The position numbers were made by a program, and so were the translations under genes. 64,000 bases of DNA from Eurosta solidaginis (lineage: Eukaryota > Arthropoda > Insecta > Diptera > Tephritidae), in contig NC_090322.1 in NCBI RefSeq assembly GCF_040869045.1, forward strand, positions 269,974,662 through 270,038,661, given 5' to 3'. Numbering within the stretch: position 1 is the first letter of the stretch; every line of letters begins with the position of its first letter. Of this stretch, positions 1 through 9,474 are shown in pieces. The notes beneath the pieces are model-generated. The model was not told the origin of the DNA. It saw only the letters and a program-made list of their open reading frames with translations, and searched no databases.

Positions 1-3000
1 TGGAGGAATTATGGAAGGAAAATATTGATGCAACATTTCAGGATTTAGAGAAGCCAGGTATAGATACTGAACCATCACAAGTGCTATTGCGTTATGAAGA
101 TGGTTATCAATACGAGAAAGTTTTTGGTCCACTTGTGCGCCTAGAAGCAGAATACGATAAAAAGTTAAAAGAATCGCAAACACAGGAGGGTATAGAAGTA
201 AGATGGGATGTTGGCTTAAACAAAAAAACAATAGCATATTTTACGCTTGCTAAAACTGATTCGGACATGAAACTAATGCATGGCGATGAACTGAGGTTAC
301 GATATGTGGGGGAACTTCATAAGGCATGGAGCGAAATTGGGCATGTCATAAAAGTACCAGATAATTATGGTGAAGATGTGGGCTTGGAGCTTAAATTGTC
401 AGCTGGAGCACCTGTTAAATGTACTTCCAATTTTGCTGTTGATTTTATTTGGAAGTGCACATCTTTCGATCGCATGAGCAGAGCTTTAAAAGTATTTGCT
501 ATGGATCGTAGTTCCGTTTCTAATTACATTTATGCCAGACTACTGGGTCATGGCCGACATGATGGTAGTGATGAACTGTTATTTCGTGGACCGATACCAA
601 AACTCTTCAGTGCACCAAATTTACCTGATTTGAATCGTTCACAAGTTTATGCTGTTAAGCATGCGCTTCAACGTCCGCTAAGCTTAATTCAAGGTAAGTT
701 TATTTCTAATCTTTAATGAATCTTGATTTTTTTTTTGTTAAATGAAGTTTGTTGTTGACAGGACCACCGGGCACTGGAAAGACGGTAACATCAGCAACAA
801 TAGTTTTTCAATTAGTAAAGCAACACGGCGGAACAGTGCTTGTTTGTGCACCAAGCAATACAGCTGTGGACCAGCTTACCGAAAAAATTCATCGAACTAA
901 CTTAAAAGTAGTGCGCCTCTGCGCTAAATCTCGTGAAGCTATTGATAGCCCGGTGAGCTTTCTAGCTCTACATAATCAAATTCGTAATATGGAGACAAAT
1001 ATTGAATTGAAGAAACTACAACAGCTTAAAGATGAAACAGGAGAATTGAGTTCGGCTGATGAAAAACGATATCGCACATTGAAGCGCGCTGCTGAACATC
1101 AATTACTAGAAGCGGCTGATGTAATATGTTGCACTTGTGTAAGTGCTGGAGATGTTCGTCTTGCACGAATCAAATTTACTTCGATCCTCATAGACGAATC
1201 AATGCAGTCCACAGAACCCGAATGCATGGTTCCTGTGGTATTGGGGGCTAAACAATTAATACTCGTTGGCGATCACTGTCAATTGGGACCCGTTGTAATG
1301 TGTAAGAAAGCAGCTAGAGCTGGTTTATCACAGAGTTTATTCGAACGTTTGGTGGTTTTAGGCATACGGCCTTTTCGCCTTGAAGTTCAATACCGTATGC
1401 ATCCGGAATTGTCACAATTTCCTTCGAATTTCTTTTATGAAGGCTCTCTACAAAACGGCGTTTGCGCAGAAGATCGTAAATTAAAAATCGACTTTCCATG
1501 GCCGCAGCCCGATAGGCCAATGTTTTTCCTTGTTACCCAAGGACAAGAAGAAATTGCAGGCTCAGGAACATCGTATTTAAATCGGACGGAAGCAGCCAAT
1601 GTGGAAAAAATTACAACACGCTATCTGAAAGCGGGCGTTAAACCAGAGCAGATAGGCATTATAACCCCATATGAAGGCCAACGCGCCTATTTAGTTCAGT
1701 ACATGCAATATCAAGGAAGTTTGCACTCCAGGCTTTATCAGGAAATTGAGATTGCTAGCGTCGACGCTTTTCAAGGGAGAGAAAAAGATATTATCATAAT
1801 GTCTTGTGTGCGCTCAAATGAGCGTCAAGGTAAGCTTATTTGCAATTGGGCCTACATTCACGCATCAATATCATTATGATTTTATTATTAATAAACATTC
1901 TCTTTCTATAACAGGAATTGGTTTTCTTAATGATCCACGCCGCTTGAATGTAGCATTAACTCGTTCAAAATATGGTACAATCATTGTGGGCAATCCAAAA
2001 GTTTTGTCCAAGCAGCCTCTTTGGAATCATTTACTTAATTTTTATAAGGATCGTAAAGTTTTGGTCGAGGGATCGTTAAACAATCTTAAGGAATCGCTAA
2101 TACAATTCCAAAAACCAAAAAAGATAGTGAACACTTTAAATATGGGTGCGCATTTTATGACAACAATGATGGCCGATGCAAAGGAAGCTATGATTCCTGG
2201 CTCTATTTACGATCGTTCCGGTCAATATGGTTATTCATCAGGTGGCATAAATGCATCAAATTATAATAGTAGTGGACTTGGATTAGGTTTAGGATTTGGC
2301 AATAATAACAATTTAGGTTACGGCAACAGCTCATCAGCTATTCAAATGCAAGCTGCCGCTGCAGCTGCAGCTCAGACCTTAAATAATTTTATGAGTGGAA
2401 ATTTCGGACCTATCGGAAGTAGAAATAATGCTCAAAGCTCATCAAATCAATCGTCTATTAATGTGCATCAATGGAGTAATCATCATGACTCGATTAGTTA
2501 TATATCACCTGAACGTGCTCAGGCAGCAATGAACAATATGCCCGTGCCGGTCGGTATGTTTATGAATATGAGCAATATACCACCACGTTTCTACAATCAA
2601 CATCAGCAGGCCATTCAAGCGGCCGCCAAACAAGGACGTCGCATCAGTGCAGGTCTTGGCGCAACTAGCTTGACAAATAACATTAGCAGCAGTGGAGCCA
2701 GTAAAATGTTTAATAATTTCAATTCATCTACAATACCTTCAGCAAATAAAACACAAAATACAAAAGCACACACTGGCATCCCAACTTCTTCAAATAACAC
2801 ATCAATAACAACAGGCACGAATGATATTGCAAATGCAATTATTGGAGCTGGTGCCGCAGCTTCGCAGCAGAACAATTCTCTTCCACTCACTCAACAAAAT
2901 ATGTCACAACAAATGAGTCAACCCGGAGGTTTTACATTATCGCAGCAACCCGAACTTTCTCAAGATTTTGGGCAAATATCACAAATAGATAGTATCCTTT

Positions 3001-3160
3001 CGCAGGATGTTAATTTTACAGCGGTGCGTATAGGTAAACAGATATGAAATATAAAAATTATTAATGTATTTTTATTTATTTTTATTCGTAGGGCAATTTA
3101 AACACAGACCGCCTAAATTTAGGTTTGAATAGCCAAAGTCAATTCTCCCAGCCCTATTGA
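1..3160 (+). CDS. Upf1: Upf1 (RENT1), 3' part; ATP-dependent RNA helicase of nonsense-mediated decay
   Basis: Four exons are read: before 1-693, 762-1829, 1915-3023 and 3092-3160, joined by GT-AG introns; the frame is open at base 3, so the 5' end lies outside the window. The protein is superfamily 1 helicase Upf1, which unwinds RNA and drives decay of mRNAs with premature stops, acting in the cytoplasm with Upf2/Upf3 and SMG1. Seen: opening residues EELWKEN and [10 protein letters not shown] as in animal Upf1, Walker A GPPGTGKT split by intron 1 after its first codon base, DEAD-box-like [10 protein letters not shown] near 1188-1220, and helicase motifs [23 protein letters not shown] and [11 protein letters not shown]. 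The tail after about 2100 is low complexity (Asn, Ala, Gly runs) and rich in SQ pairs, which in Upf1 are SMG1 phosphorylation sites. I chose the last splice (donor 3024) because it gives an SQ-rich ending, SQSQFSQPY. About 979 codons are present. No breaks seen; the only clear host gene here. Confidence 0.97.
694..761 (+). other. Upf1 intron (68 bp) inside the Walker A motif
   Basis: Donor CAAG/GTAAGTT and acceptor TTGACAG/GACCACC. Phase 1: the first glycine codon of GPPGTGKT is split. A T-rich tract precedes the acceptor. Confidence 0.95.
1830..1914 (+). other. Upf1 intron (85 bp)
   Basis: Donor CAAG/GTAAGCTT, acceptor TATAACAG/GAATTGG, phase 1. It joins SNERQG to [11 protein letters not shown], the expected Upf1 order just before helicase motif VI. 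Confidence 0.95.
3024..3091 (+). other. Upf1 last intron (68 bp) with two possible donors
   Basis: Donor GTGCGT at 3024 gives phase 0 and a 23-codon last exon (stop included) with an SQ-rich end (stop 3158-3160). A second donor, ATAG/GTAAAC at 3034, also splices to the acceptor at 3091 but gives a basic, unfamiliar 13-residue tail. Unspliced RNA stops at 3045. The first is preferred. Confidence 0.8.
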
Positions 3161-4485
3161 TATACGTATGGTTGATTCCAACTACAAAAGCAGCAGCAGT
3201 CAGTTAAACCAACAAATCATATCAAACAAATACAAACTTTTTGATGTAACGAAAGAGAATAAAGAAGACAAAAAAATGCACACCAAAAACTGCAGAAACA
3301 GCAGCTACAGATCTTTAACCGTTTATAAAGACAAGTGACTAAATATCGGAATTTGTATTGAAAAACGACCGATAATATCGCTTAGAAAGTTACGGTTTAT
3401 GAGAACAAAATCAAAAAACGACGTATGTAATGTAGCAATTCCGATATGCGAATCAGCAATCGTATTCAAATGCGACTATGCAGTGAAGAGTGATCTACGC
3501 GTTGTCTGCGCAAACGTGTGCTTAAAAAGGGTTAATTAAAAGAGAAATTGAAAACGAATACAGCGTTTAAAGGAAATAATACAAACAGCAAACAAAATCC
3601 ACAATGAGAAATGTTTTGATGAACCTAAAGGAAGAAGTAAACGATAGATTTAAAACAAAGTTCATCATACTTTTTTTTCATAATATTATGGAGCCATATG
3701 TTCGAACAAAGAAGTCGGCTGAGGAGGAGGTTTAACTACCGTCATCGAGGAAACAAAAATTTATAAATTTTTAAAGTCGTAAGCCAGTTTTTGAGCATAG
3801 TTCACACACGATTTAGCGCCTTGAGGGCAATTAATTAGCCAATTGGCGGAAGTGATCGTTGTGTAATTTATGAAAACATTGTTTTTCGCATTGCTGTATC
3901 CGGAAAGTTAAGACCACCATTTTCATGGATGATAGATGGATGTTGTACATTTCAATCATAATGGGGAGGTGAATGTATAATTCTTCGTTAATGTTGTATA
4001 TAGAATTAAAGCGTTTTACGCTTAATTCTTCTCGATTTTCACTAATACTAGTAATAATTTATTATGTATTAAAATTTTGTGTTTTAAGTTTATATTTTTT
4101 TTTGGCAAGTAATTAGCGATCGATAAAAAAAACAGCTAAAAATAAAATACTGATATTTTATATGCATAATATCAAGCATTCCATACAGATGCGTTATTGT
4201 CGTTTGCAAATCGTATGTATGCCTGAATTCCTTCAAAATGTTTACCATCACCAAGTGAATCTGGAAAAGGAAATGCATTTTTTAGAGAAACTTAGGGTGC
4301 AGGTGACGAGAAGCTAAATTTCGTCGCATTTCCTTTGGAATACACGCTTTTCTATGCGATCCTTTTCGTTTGGAATGATTTTGATTTCTTGCGAAAAAAA
4401 AATCTTTTTTTAAAAATTTGCGTTAGTAACGAAAATTCTTAAAAAAAAAAAAATAAAATAAATTAAAGCAGTTTTCAATAAAAAT
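3161..4485 (+). other. Upf1 3' UTR and downstream non-coding DNA
   Basis: No coding potential seen. AATAAA-type signals occur (GAGAATAAAG near 3260, ATTAAA near 4005). A near-perfect hairpin lies at 4003-4028. The 3' UTR probably ends between 3.3 and 4.1 kb. A-rich and T-rich runs follow at 4430-4470. Confidence 0.55.
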
Positions 4486-4763
4486 GTATGCATTTATTAT
4501 ATGGCATTTTGGGCATGGTATTACTTTTGATTGGGCGTCATTTATATAGCGCTATTTTCACTGGTACTCACCATAAGCACCAGAGAGTCGGACACATCTT
4601 CGGAAAAGGGTTGCACTCGGAACAGTTTTTAACATTACAGTATATCATTAGTACTGGAACCTGTTCCCCTGAAAGTATGCTTCGGTGGTGGATAACCGAC
4701 AGCAGAGCTTTATCTGATTCAACACCTTGTTAGGATCATATGACACATGAGACGGCGTTTCTC
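4486..4763. other. Unassigned sequence before the first LINE remnant
   Basis: I recognise no gene or repeat here. An 81-codon open stretch on the + strand lacks any known motif and is treated as chance. Confidence 0.4.
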
Positions 4764-5362
4764 AAGGAAGCCGGTTCTATATACAGGAGCTACTAGGAAT
4801 TTTTCCCTACCAAGGGCTGTTATTTTTGTGTAGCCCTCTTGCTCCGGGTAGGTACGTTGGCTTAGGACGGTTAAACACGTGTCAGCGTGCAAAGGATGGT
4901 TACATAGAATGGGCTATTCTGGGCTAGATCCTAACATTCGTCGAACCCGTCATTTCTTGAGAACTTTTGCTACAGTTCCTGCTTGGTCGATGGAATTTTT
5001 TATATGCTCAGGGATCAGCGACGGTAATCCCCGACGGGCGCTTTTGTCCCAAAGTGCTGCCAAGCCGCGCACCCAACAACACCGGGTACCCCAACACCCC
5101 CAAGGACATCCTGTACCAGCGCCATGACAGCACATGCGACCTATTCTTATATACCACCCCTAGGCGCACCCACCCGTTCCTTACCCTCAGAGTGACGATG
5201 CCTTTCCTAATTTCAGTGCTTACCTGTGAAACCTCTTTATAGGCGACGTTAATGCCAACCATGACTGGCATTCTGATCTACAAGCAGACAGTAGGGGTGA
5301 GATGTTGGCCAATCAAATAGAGGGCACTGAGTTGTGAACGATAAACGGGGACGCCTACACAC
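4764..5362 (+). mobile_element. Decayed L1-family LINE, 5' end (host of the CR1-like insertion)
   Basis: The start GGTTCTATATACAGGAGC matches the 5' end of the full-length copy on the minus strand near 39760-39778. Then come a remnant of the leader (GTAGCCCTCTTGCTCCGG), the PHD-type piece CKGWLHRMGYSGLDPNIRR near 4885-4945 and, near 5290-5355, a match to the endonuclease segment RGEMLADQIEET. Internal deletions and stops throughout. It stops at about 5362, where a LINE of another family was inserted on the opposite strand, and resumes at about 6648. Confidence 0.75.
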
Positions 5363-6647
5363 TTATAACAATAATAATAATAATAATAAACCCAACGGAT
5401 TAATACCCTCCAAAGCCCACCCAACCGACACGAGGGGCGCATCCGCATGACGCACGGATTTGTTTTTGTTTTTGCTGAGTTGTTGGTAGGCGGAGGTTTG
5501 TTAAGCGTCGAGATCTAAAACTGCTCAGCTACAGAATAAAAATCATCAGCTGAGTATTATATACATAACAGTTGAAAATTATACATATAGTAAATTGTTA
5601 AATAAGTTAACGCTTTTAGCATATAAAGATTTTTATTTTTATTTTGTTACGAGTTAATATAGGATCGGACAGTTTTCCTTATAGTAAAAAGTGAATCCGT
5701 TATATCAAAATTATATGAATTCGAAAGAGAGTTAAAATCATGACACAAACACCGGAAAGGTTCATTTAATTCGAAATTAGTTCTGCACTGCCTCAAAAGA
5801 AGAGGTTTGTAATGTCTTGACGCTCGTGATAGGACATTGGAGTTTACTTCGTTCAAAAGAAAGGGGCTAGAAATTAATCCATTCAGTAGTTTAGCTATAA
5901 ATAATACGCCTAGCATTTCTCTATGACTAGCGAGAGTTGGAAGATTGATAAGCTTTAACCGACTAGTATAAGGTGGAAGATTATATGCAGAGTCCCAATG
6001 AAAATTCCTTAAAGAAAGAAGTAAAAATTGCTTCTGTATTGACTCAAGCCTATCTGCATGAACTTGATATCGCGGATTCCAGACTATTGATCCGTATTCT
6101 AGTATCGGTCTAACTAAAGTGATGAAAAGCGCTTTAGTTACATAAGGGTCACTAAATTCTTTAGACCATCTCTTCACGAATGATAGAACACCTCTAGTCT
6201 TGTTGGCAGTAGTCATAATATGAAGGTTGAAACTAAGTTTAGCATCCATCGTGACTCCCAAGTCAACAAAATAATTTACTGATACAAGACAAAAATTATC
6301 AATTACGAAAGAGGCTGCTGGAAAAGATCTCCGAGAGAGGCACATTAACTTACATTTATTGATGTGCAGCGGCATTAAATTCGCGTTGCACCAAGCAACT
6401 ATGCAGTTTAAATCCGCTTGAAGCAAGGGACGTTCTTCAATATACGCATAGGACCTAAAAAGTTTTAGATCATCAGCATACATTAAAACTTTGGAATATT
6501 TTATTATGGTACAGATATCATTAATAAATAGCAAGAACAGAATTGGACCGAGATTACTGCCCTGTTGGACACCAGAGAGAACATTAATGACATCTGAAAG
6601 AGTATTTTTTAAAATTAGTAGAAAATTGTCATAGCTCGCCAGACATC
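5363..6647 (-). mobile_element. 5'-truncated CR1/Rex-like LINE inserted in the decayed L1 LINE
   Basis: The L1 host sequence stops at about 5362 and resumes at about 6648. The inserted DNA carries the C-terminal half of a reverse transcriptase on the minus strand, about 280 bp of 3' UTR, and a terminal (AAT)n run at 5369-5390, which fits a LINE 3' tail. About 40 bp of the host are missing at the junction and I saw no clear target duplication. The segment 5390-5520 may be another short repeat caught in the 3' region. Confidence 0.7.
5647..6640 (-). pseudogene. Reverse transcriptase C-terminal half, CR1-like LINE
   Basis: One open frame of about 330 residues whose start is lost with the truncation. 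Seen: SGVQQGSNLGPILFLLFIND (RT block 4), MYADDLKLF with the catalytic YADD pair, then thumb motifs (DLGVTMDAKLSF, ILEYGSIVWNP). No RNase H follows, as in CR1-type LINEs. It ends at a natural-looking TAA at 5647. It would copy LINE RNA at the target site, but without palm N-terminus and endonuclease it is dead. A fragment near 33900-34380 carries the N-terminal RT part of the same kind of element. Confidence 0.85.
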
Positions 6648-7425
6648 CCCATCGTGAGCGCAAGGCTTGTAAACTGTGTTAACTAGCAGCCAATGGTAAC
6701 TTTGGCATCCGACCACCAGCCCATACCCCTCTCGCTTGAGAAGGATCACTTTCATCAAGTTCAAAAAAGGAAAGAGGGACGAATATAAAACCTACACAGA
6801 CAATTGGGAAACAAGCTAATGTAGGAGATTCAGATCGTCCTATTGCCAGTAGCAAAGAAAATTGAAGCTGTCCCGCTCTCTTATTTCACTGAAAACCTGC
6901 GACTTGCCAACCATCAGCATGGCTTTCGAAAATTACATTGCACCACAACCGCGCTAAACGCCATGAACACAAAAGGAACAGTAATAGTAGCGCTAGACTT
7001 ATCAAGAGCCGTATTGCAAGACTTGGAAGGCCGTACCCTTCCTATAATCCTAAAAAGTCGACAGCAAATTATCTGTGTGGTCGGCAAGCATCGACTGTTG
7101 TTGTATTAACGACAAAGATACTCTTCGAAGATTGTGGAGAGTGTTATCGATGTTGATGGTCCTTTGCCGGATACAGATCCGGTACGTTCCGGTAACAAAG
7201 CACCATAAAGGTACTAGCTCGACCATCTCGGGAACGATTAATATGACCATATTGAATAATCTTGGCCATACCTCCATTCATTGATGAGCTTTGCTATAAA
7301 ATAACCGACTATCTCCCTTATCTTTCCATTTTTTTTACATCGCGAAATCTTGCAATATCGCCGACCAAATCCTCGACAACGTTATTTATCACGTGAACGT
7401 CGAAAATGTTGGTAATATCCTGTCT
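6648..7425 (+). mobile_element. Decayed L1-family LINE, continuation (endonuclease and RT pieces)
   Basis: Resumes with the endonuclease segment containing a decayed SDHLPI motif near 6690-6790, then jumps (about 0.9 kb deleted) to RT text near 6835-7090 (NHQHGFRKLH, VALDLS), is broken by a short repeat at 7096-7283, and ends with an RT segment equivalent to KINGYLPDLSSF near 7290-7420. Stops and indels make it non-functional. Confidence 0.75.
7096..7283 (-). repeat. Partial copy of the 330-bp (CAA)-tailed short repeat
   Basis: Matches 36270-36470 in the same orientation (shared GTGTTATCGATG, GGATACAGATCC, GACCATCTCGGGAACGATT), beginning with the GTTGTTG end. The far end is cut at about 7283. 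It interrupts RT text of the decayed LINE. Confidence 0.75.
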
Positions 7426-7610
7426 AATTTGTAAAACTGGACTGACCATTAAATATAAAGCTTACTTAACTAATTGTATGTTAACTGTGACTAAGACTCT
7501 AAATAAAAATTGCTTTTTATCTAATTTTTTTCTCTTTTATCTTATCTATTTTGTATTTTTTCCTAAATATATCTGTAGTAATCTGTTTAAATATATCCCT
7601 ACATTATTAT

Positions 7611-8092
7611 TGTGACGAATATTAGCAACACTAAGGGATACTATCATCTCTAAGCCGATGCTAAGCAGTGACTTGTATGCACTTCAATAAATCAATCATT
7701 ATGTCTACATATATGGACGTACACGCAGCGGAGAAGAGAAGCACAAACACATGCATATATCTTATCTGAGATGCTCCCAAAAGTAGGCAATTATAATTGT
7801 GCAAGTATCAGTCACATCTACACGCGCATATGAGAAGCTATAAACCTAGTAATTTTATAGCTGATAACTAACTAGTAAATTCTAGACAGAGTATAAAAGG
7901 CAGCAACAGTAGAAGTACGACAATCAGTTTAATTTAAGACGCTATCTGGCGAGCAATAGTAGTGTTATTCTGAAGTACTTTAATAAAGGCCATTTTGCAT
8001 TATAGAATAGTGGAGTTATCTATTCAACAGTTTAGTGATTGGAACGTTAGCAGAAGGTTGCAAATAAGAGGAATTGCAGTAAATTCGTTACA
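7611..8092 (+). repeat. 5' LTR of element A (482 bp)
   Basis: Begins TGTGACGAATATTAGC and ends AATTCGTTACA (TG...CA). Shorter than the 3' LTR by 38 bp just upstream of the TATA box. Contains TATAAAAGG and a poly(A) signal AATAAAGG near 7982. Confidence 0.95.
7892..7898 (+). promoter_or_regulatory. TATA box in the 5' LTR of element A
   Basis: GAGTATAAAAGGCAGCAAC. The same motif is found in the 3' LTR of A, the 3' LTR of B and the third LTR fragment, so it is the likely Pol II start of the family. Confidence 0.7.
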
Positions 8093-8094
8093 AT

Positions 8095-8110
8095 TGGTGT
8101 CAGAAGAGGA
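8095..8110 (+). other. Primer binding site of element A (tRNA-Leu type)
   Basis: TGGTGTCAGAAGAGG lies 2 bp after the LTR. TGGTGTCAGAAG is the complement of a leucine tRNA 3' end (ending CTTCTGACACCA), as used by mdg3-like elements (recalled). Confidence 0.75.
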
Positions 8111-8151
8111 ATTGTTGAATAAATTGTAGAGTTGCAGAGCACAACAAGGAC

Positions 8152-9350
8152 ATGGCGAATTTAAGTAAATTAAGGATCCAGCAACTGAAAAAGGAGTTGG
8201 AAGACCGTGGATTGAATACAACCGGCAATAAGATCGAACTTCAAGCACGGCTACGAGACGCTATGGAGTCGGAAGTAATTAATGCGGACGATGATGTCTT
8301 TCATCCTGATGGGGACGAGACAACAACAAAAATTGAAGAGAAAAACGAAACATCGCAGGCAGATACCAGCACAGACTTGAACGTGATATTAGCTGCAATA
8401 TCTGCACAAACGTCGACAGTAACATCCAAGATGGAAACTCAACTGGAAGAACAGAAGACATATATGACATCCAAGATGGAAACTCAACTGGAAGAACAGA
8501 AAACATATATGGCATCCCAACTGGAAGAGCAAAAGACATATATGACATCTCAGTTGGCTGAGCAGTTGAAAGCATAGGAGGCCCGCATATCCTCGCAACT
8601 GGAGGCACATGAGATAAGGGTAACATCAAAGCTGGAAGCACAGGATACAAAAATTGTGCAGCTCGAGGAAAAATTGATGGCGAGATAGAAGCTTTGAGAG
8701 GTCGTATACAGGAAGGTAAAAACTCCATCGTTTGACCGTTCTGTTCCTTTCCAGGTCTTTAAGCTACAGTTCGAGAAGACCGCGGCAGTGAACAACTGGA
8801 ATGCTGAAGATAAAGCTGCTGCACTGTTCGTAACATTCACAGGGCCTGCAGCTGAAATCTTGCAGACAATTCCAGAGTACGAACGGAACAACTATGGAAC
8901 ATTGATGAGCGCTCTAGGGAGGCGATACGGAAGCGAGCATAGAAAACAGATATACCTAATTGAGTTGCAAAACCGTTACCAAAAAGCAAAAGAGACATTG
9001 CAGGAGTTTGCTTCGGATGTTGAAAGGTTGGCTCATTTGGCAAATGAGGACGCACCCGTGGAATACACTGCAAGTGTAAAGATTCAGAGCTTTATAAATG
9101 GCATACGGGACGTTGAAACAAAGCGAGCTGCATACGCAAACCCAAAGCCAACATTTGCAGAAACGGTATCACATGCATTGACTCAGGAAACTGCCTCACT
9201 ATTGAGTAAACCAGCATACAAAGCTCATCGTGTGGAAGTAGAAAGACCAGAGTAGGTAGACGCAATTTTGGAAGCTTTAAAGGGAACGCAACTGAAGAAT
9301 AATGATGCAGTCAAATGCTTTAAGTGTTCCAACAATGTGGGTGGCCGTAA
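8152..9350 (+). pseudogene. Gag of element A (SAP-like domain, coiled coil, capsid, remnant of zinc knuckle)
   Basis: The ATG at 8152 starts a SAP-like helix-turn-helix (LRIQQLKKELEDRGL, residues about 7-35), then an acidic stretch and a heptad-like run of repeated TSKMETQLEEQKTY units (residues about 95-140), a coiled coil. A TAG at 8575 ends the frame, another follows near 8687, and the capsid-like part continues at 8788-9255 (AALFVTFTGPAAEILQTIPE). Only the first half of the zinc knuckle (CFKC) remains near 9316-9330 before unrelated text. Gag packages element RNA; a SAP domain binds DNA in host proteins, so chromatin contact is a possible role (inference). Confidence 0.8.
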
Positions 9351-9474
9351 ACGCAGAGCTGAAGGATATTAGCAAATCTCGAAGTCCACCCAATCGTTAA
9401 ACTAAAGCGAGTCAGCCGCAAGGGGCGACAGCTGACTCCCGCAATTGAATGCCCCATAATCTCTATCTCGCAAA

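Noticed and set aside
2615..2890. Minus-strand frame in Upf1
   Set aside because: Shadow of the low-complexity Upf1 tail.
3480..3500. 17-bp match TGAAGAGTGATCTACGC between the Upf1 3' region and 60803
   Set aside because: One such match is within chance for an AT-rich 64-kb window, and flanks do not align.
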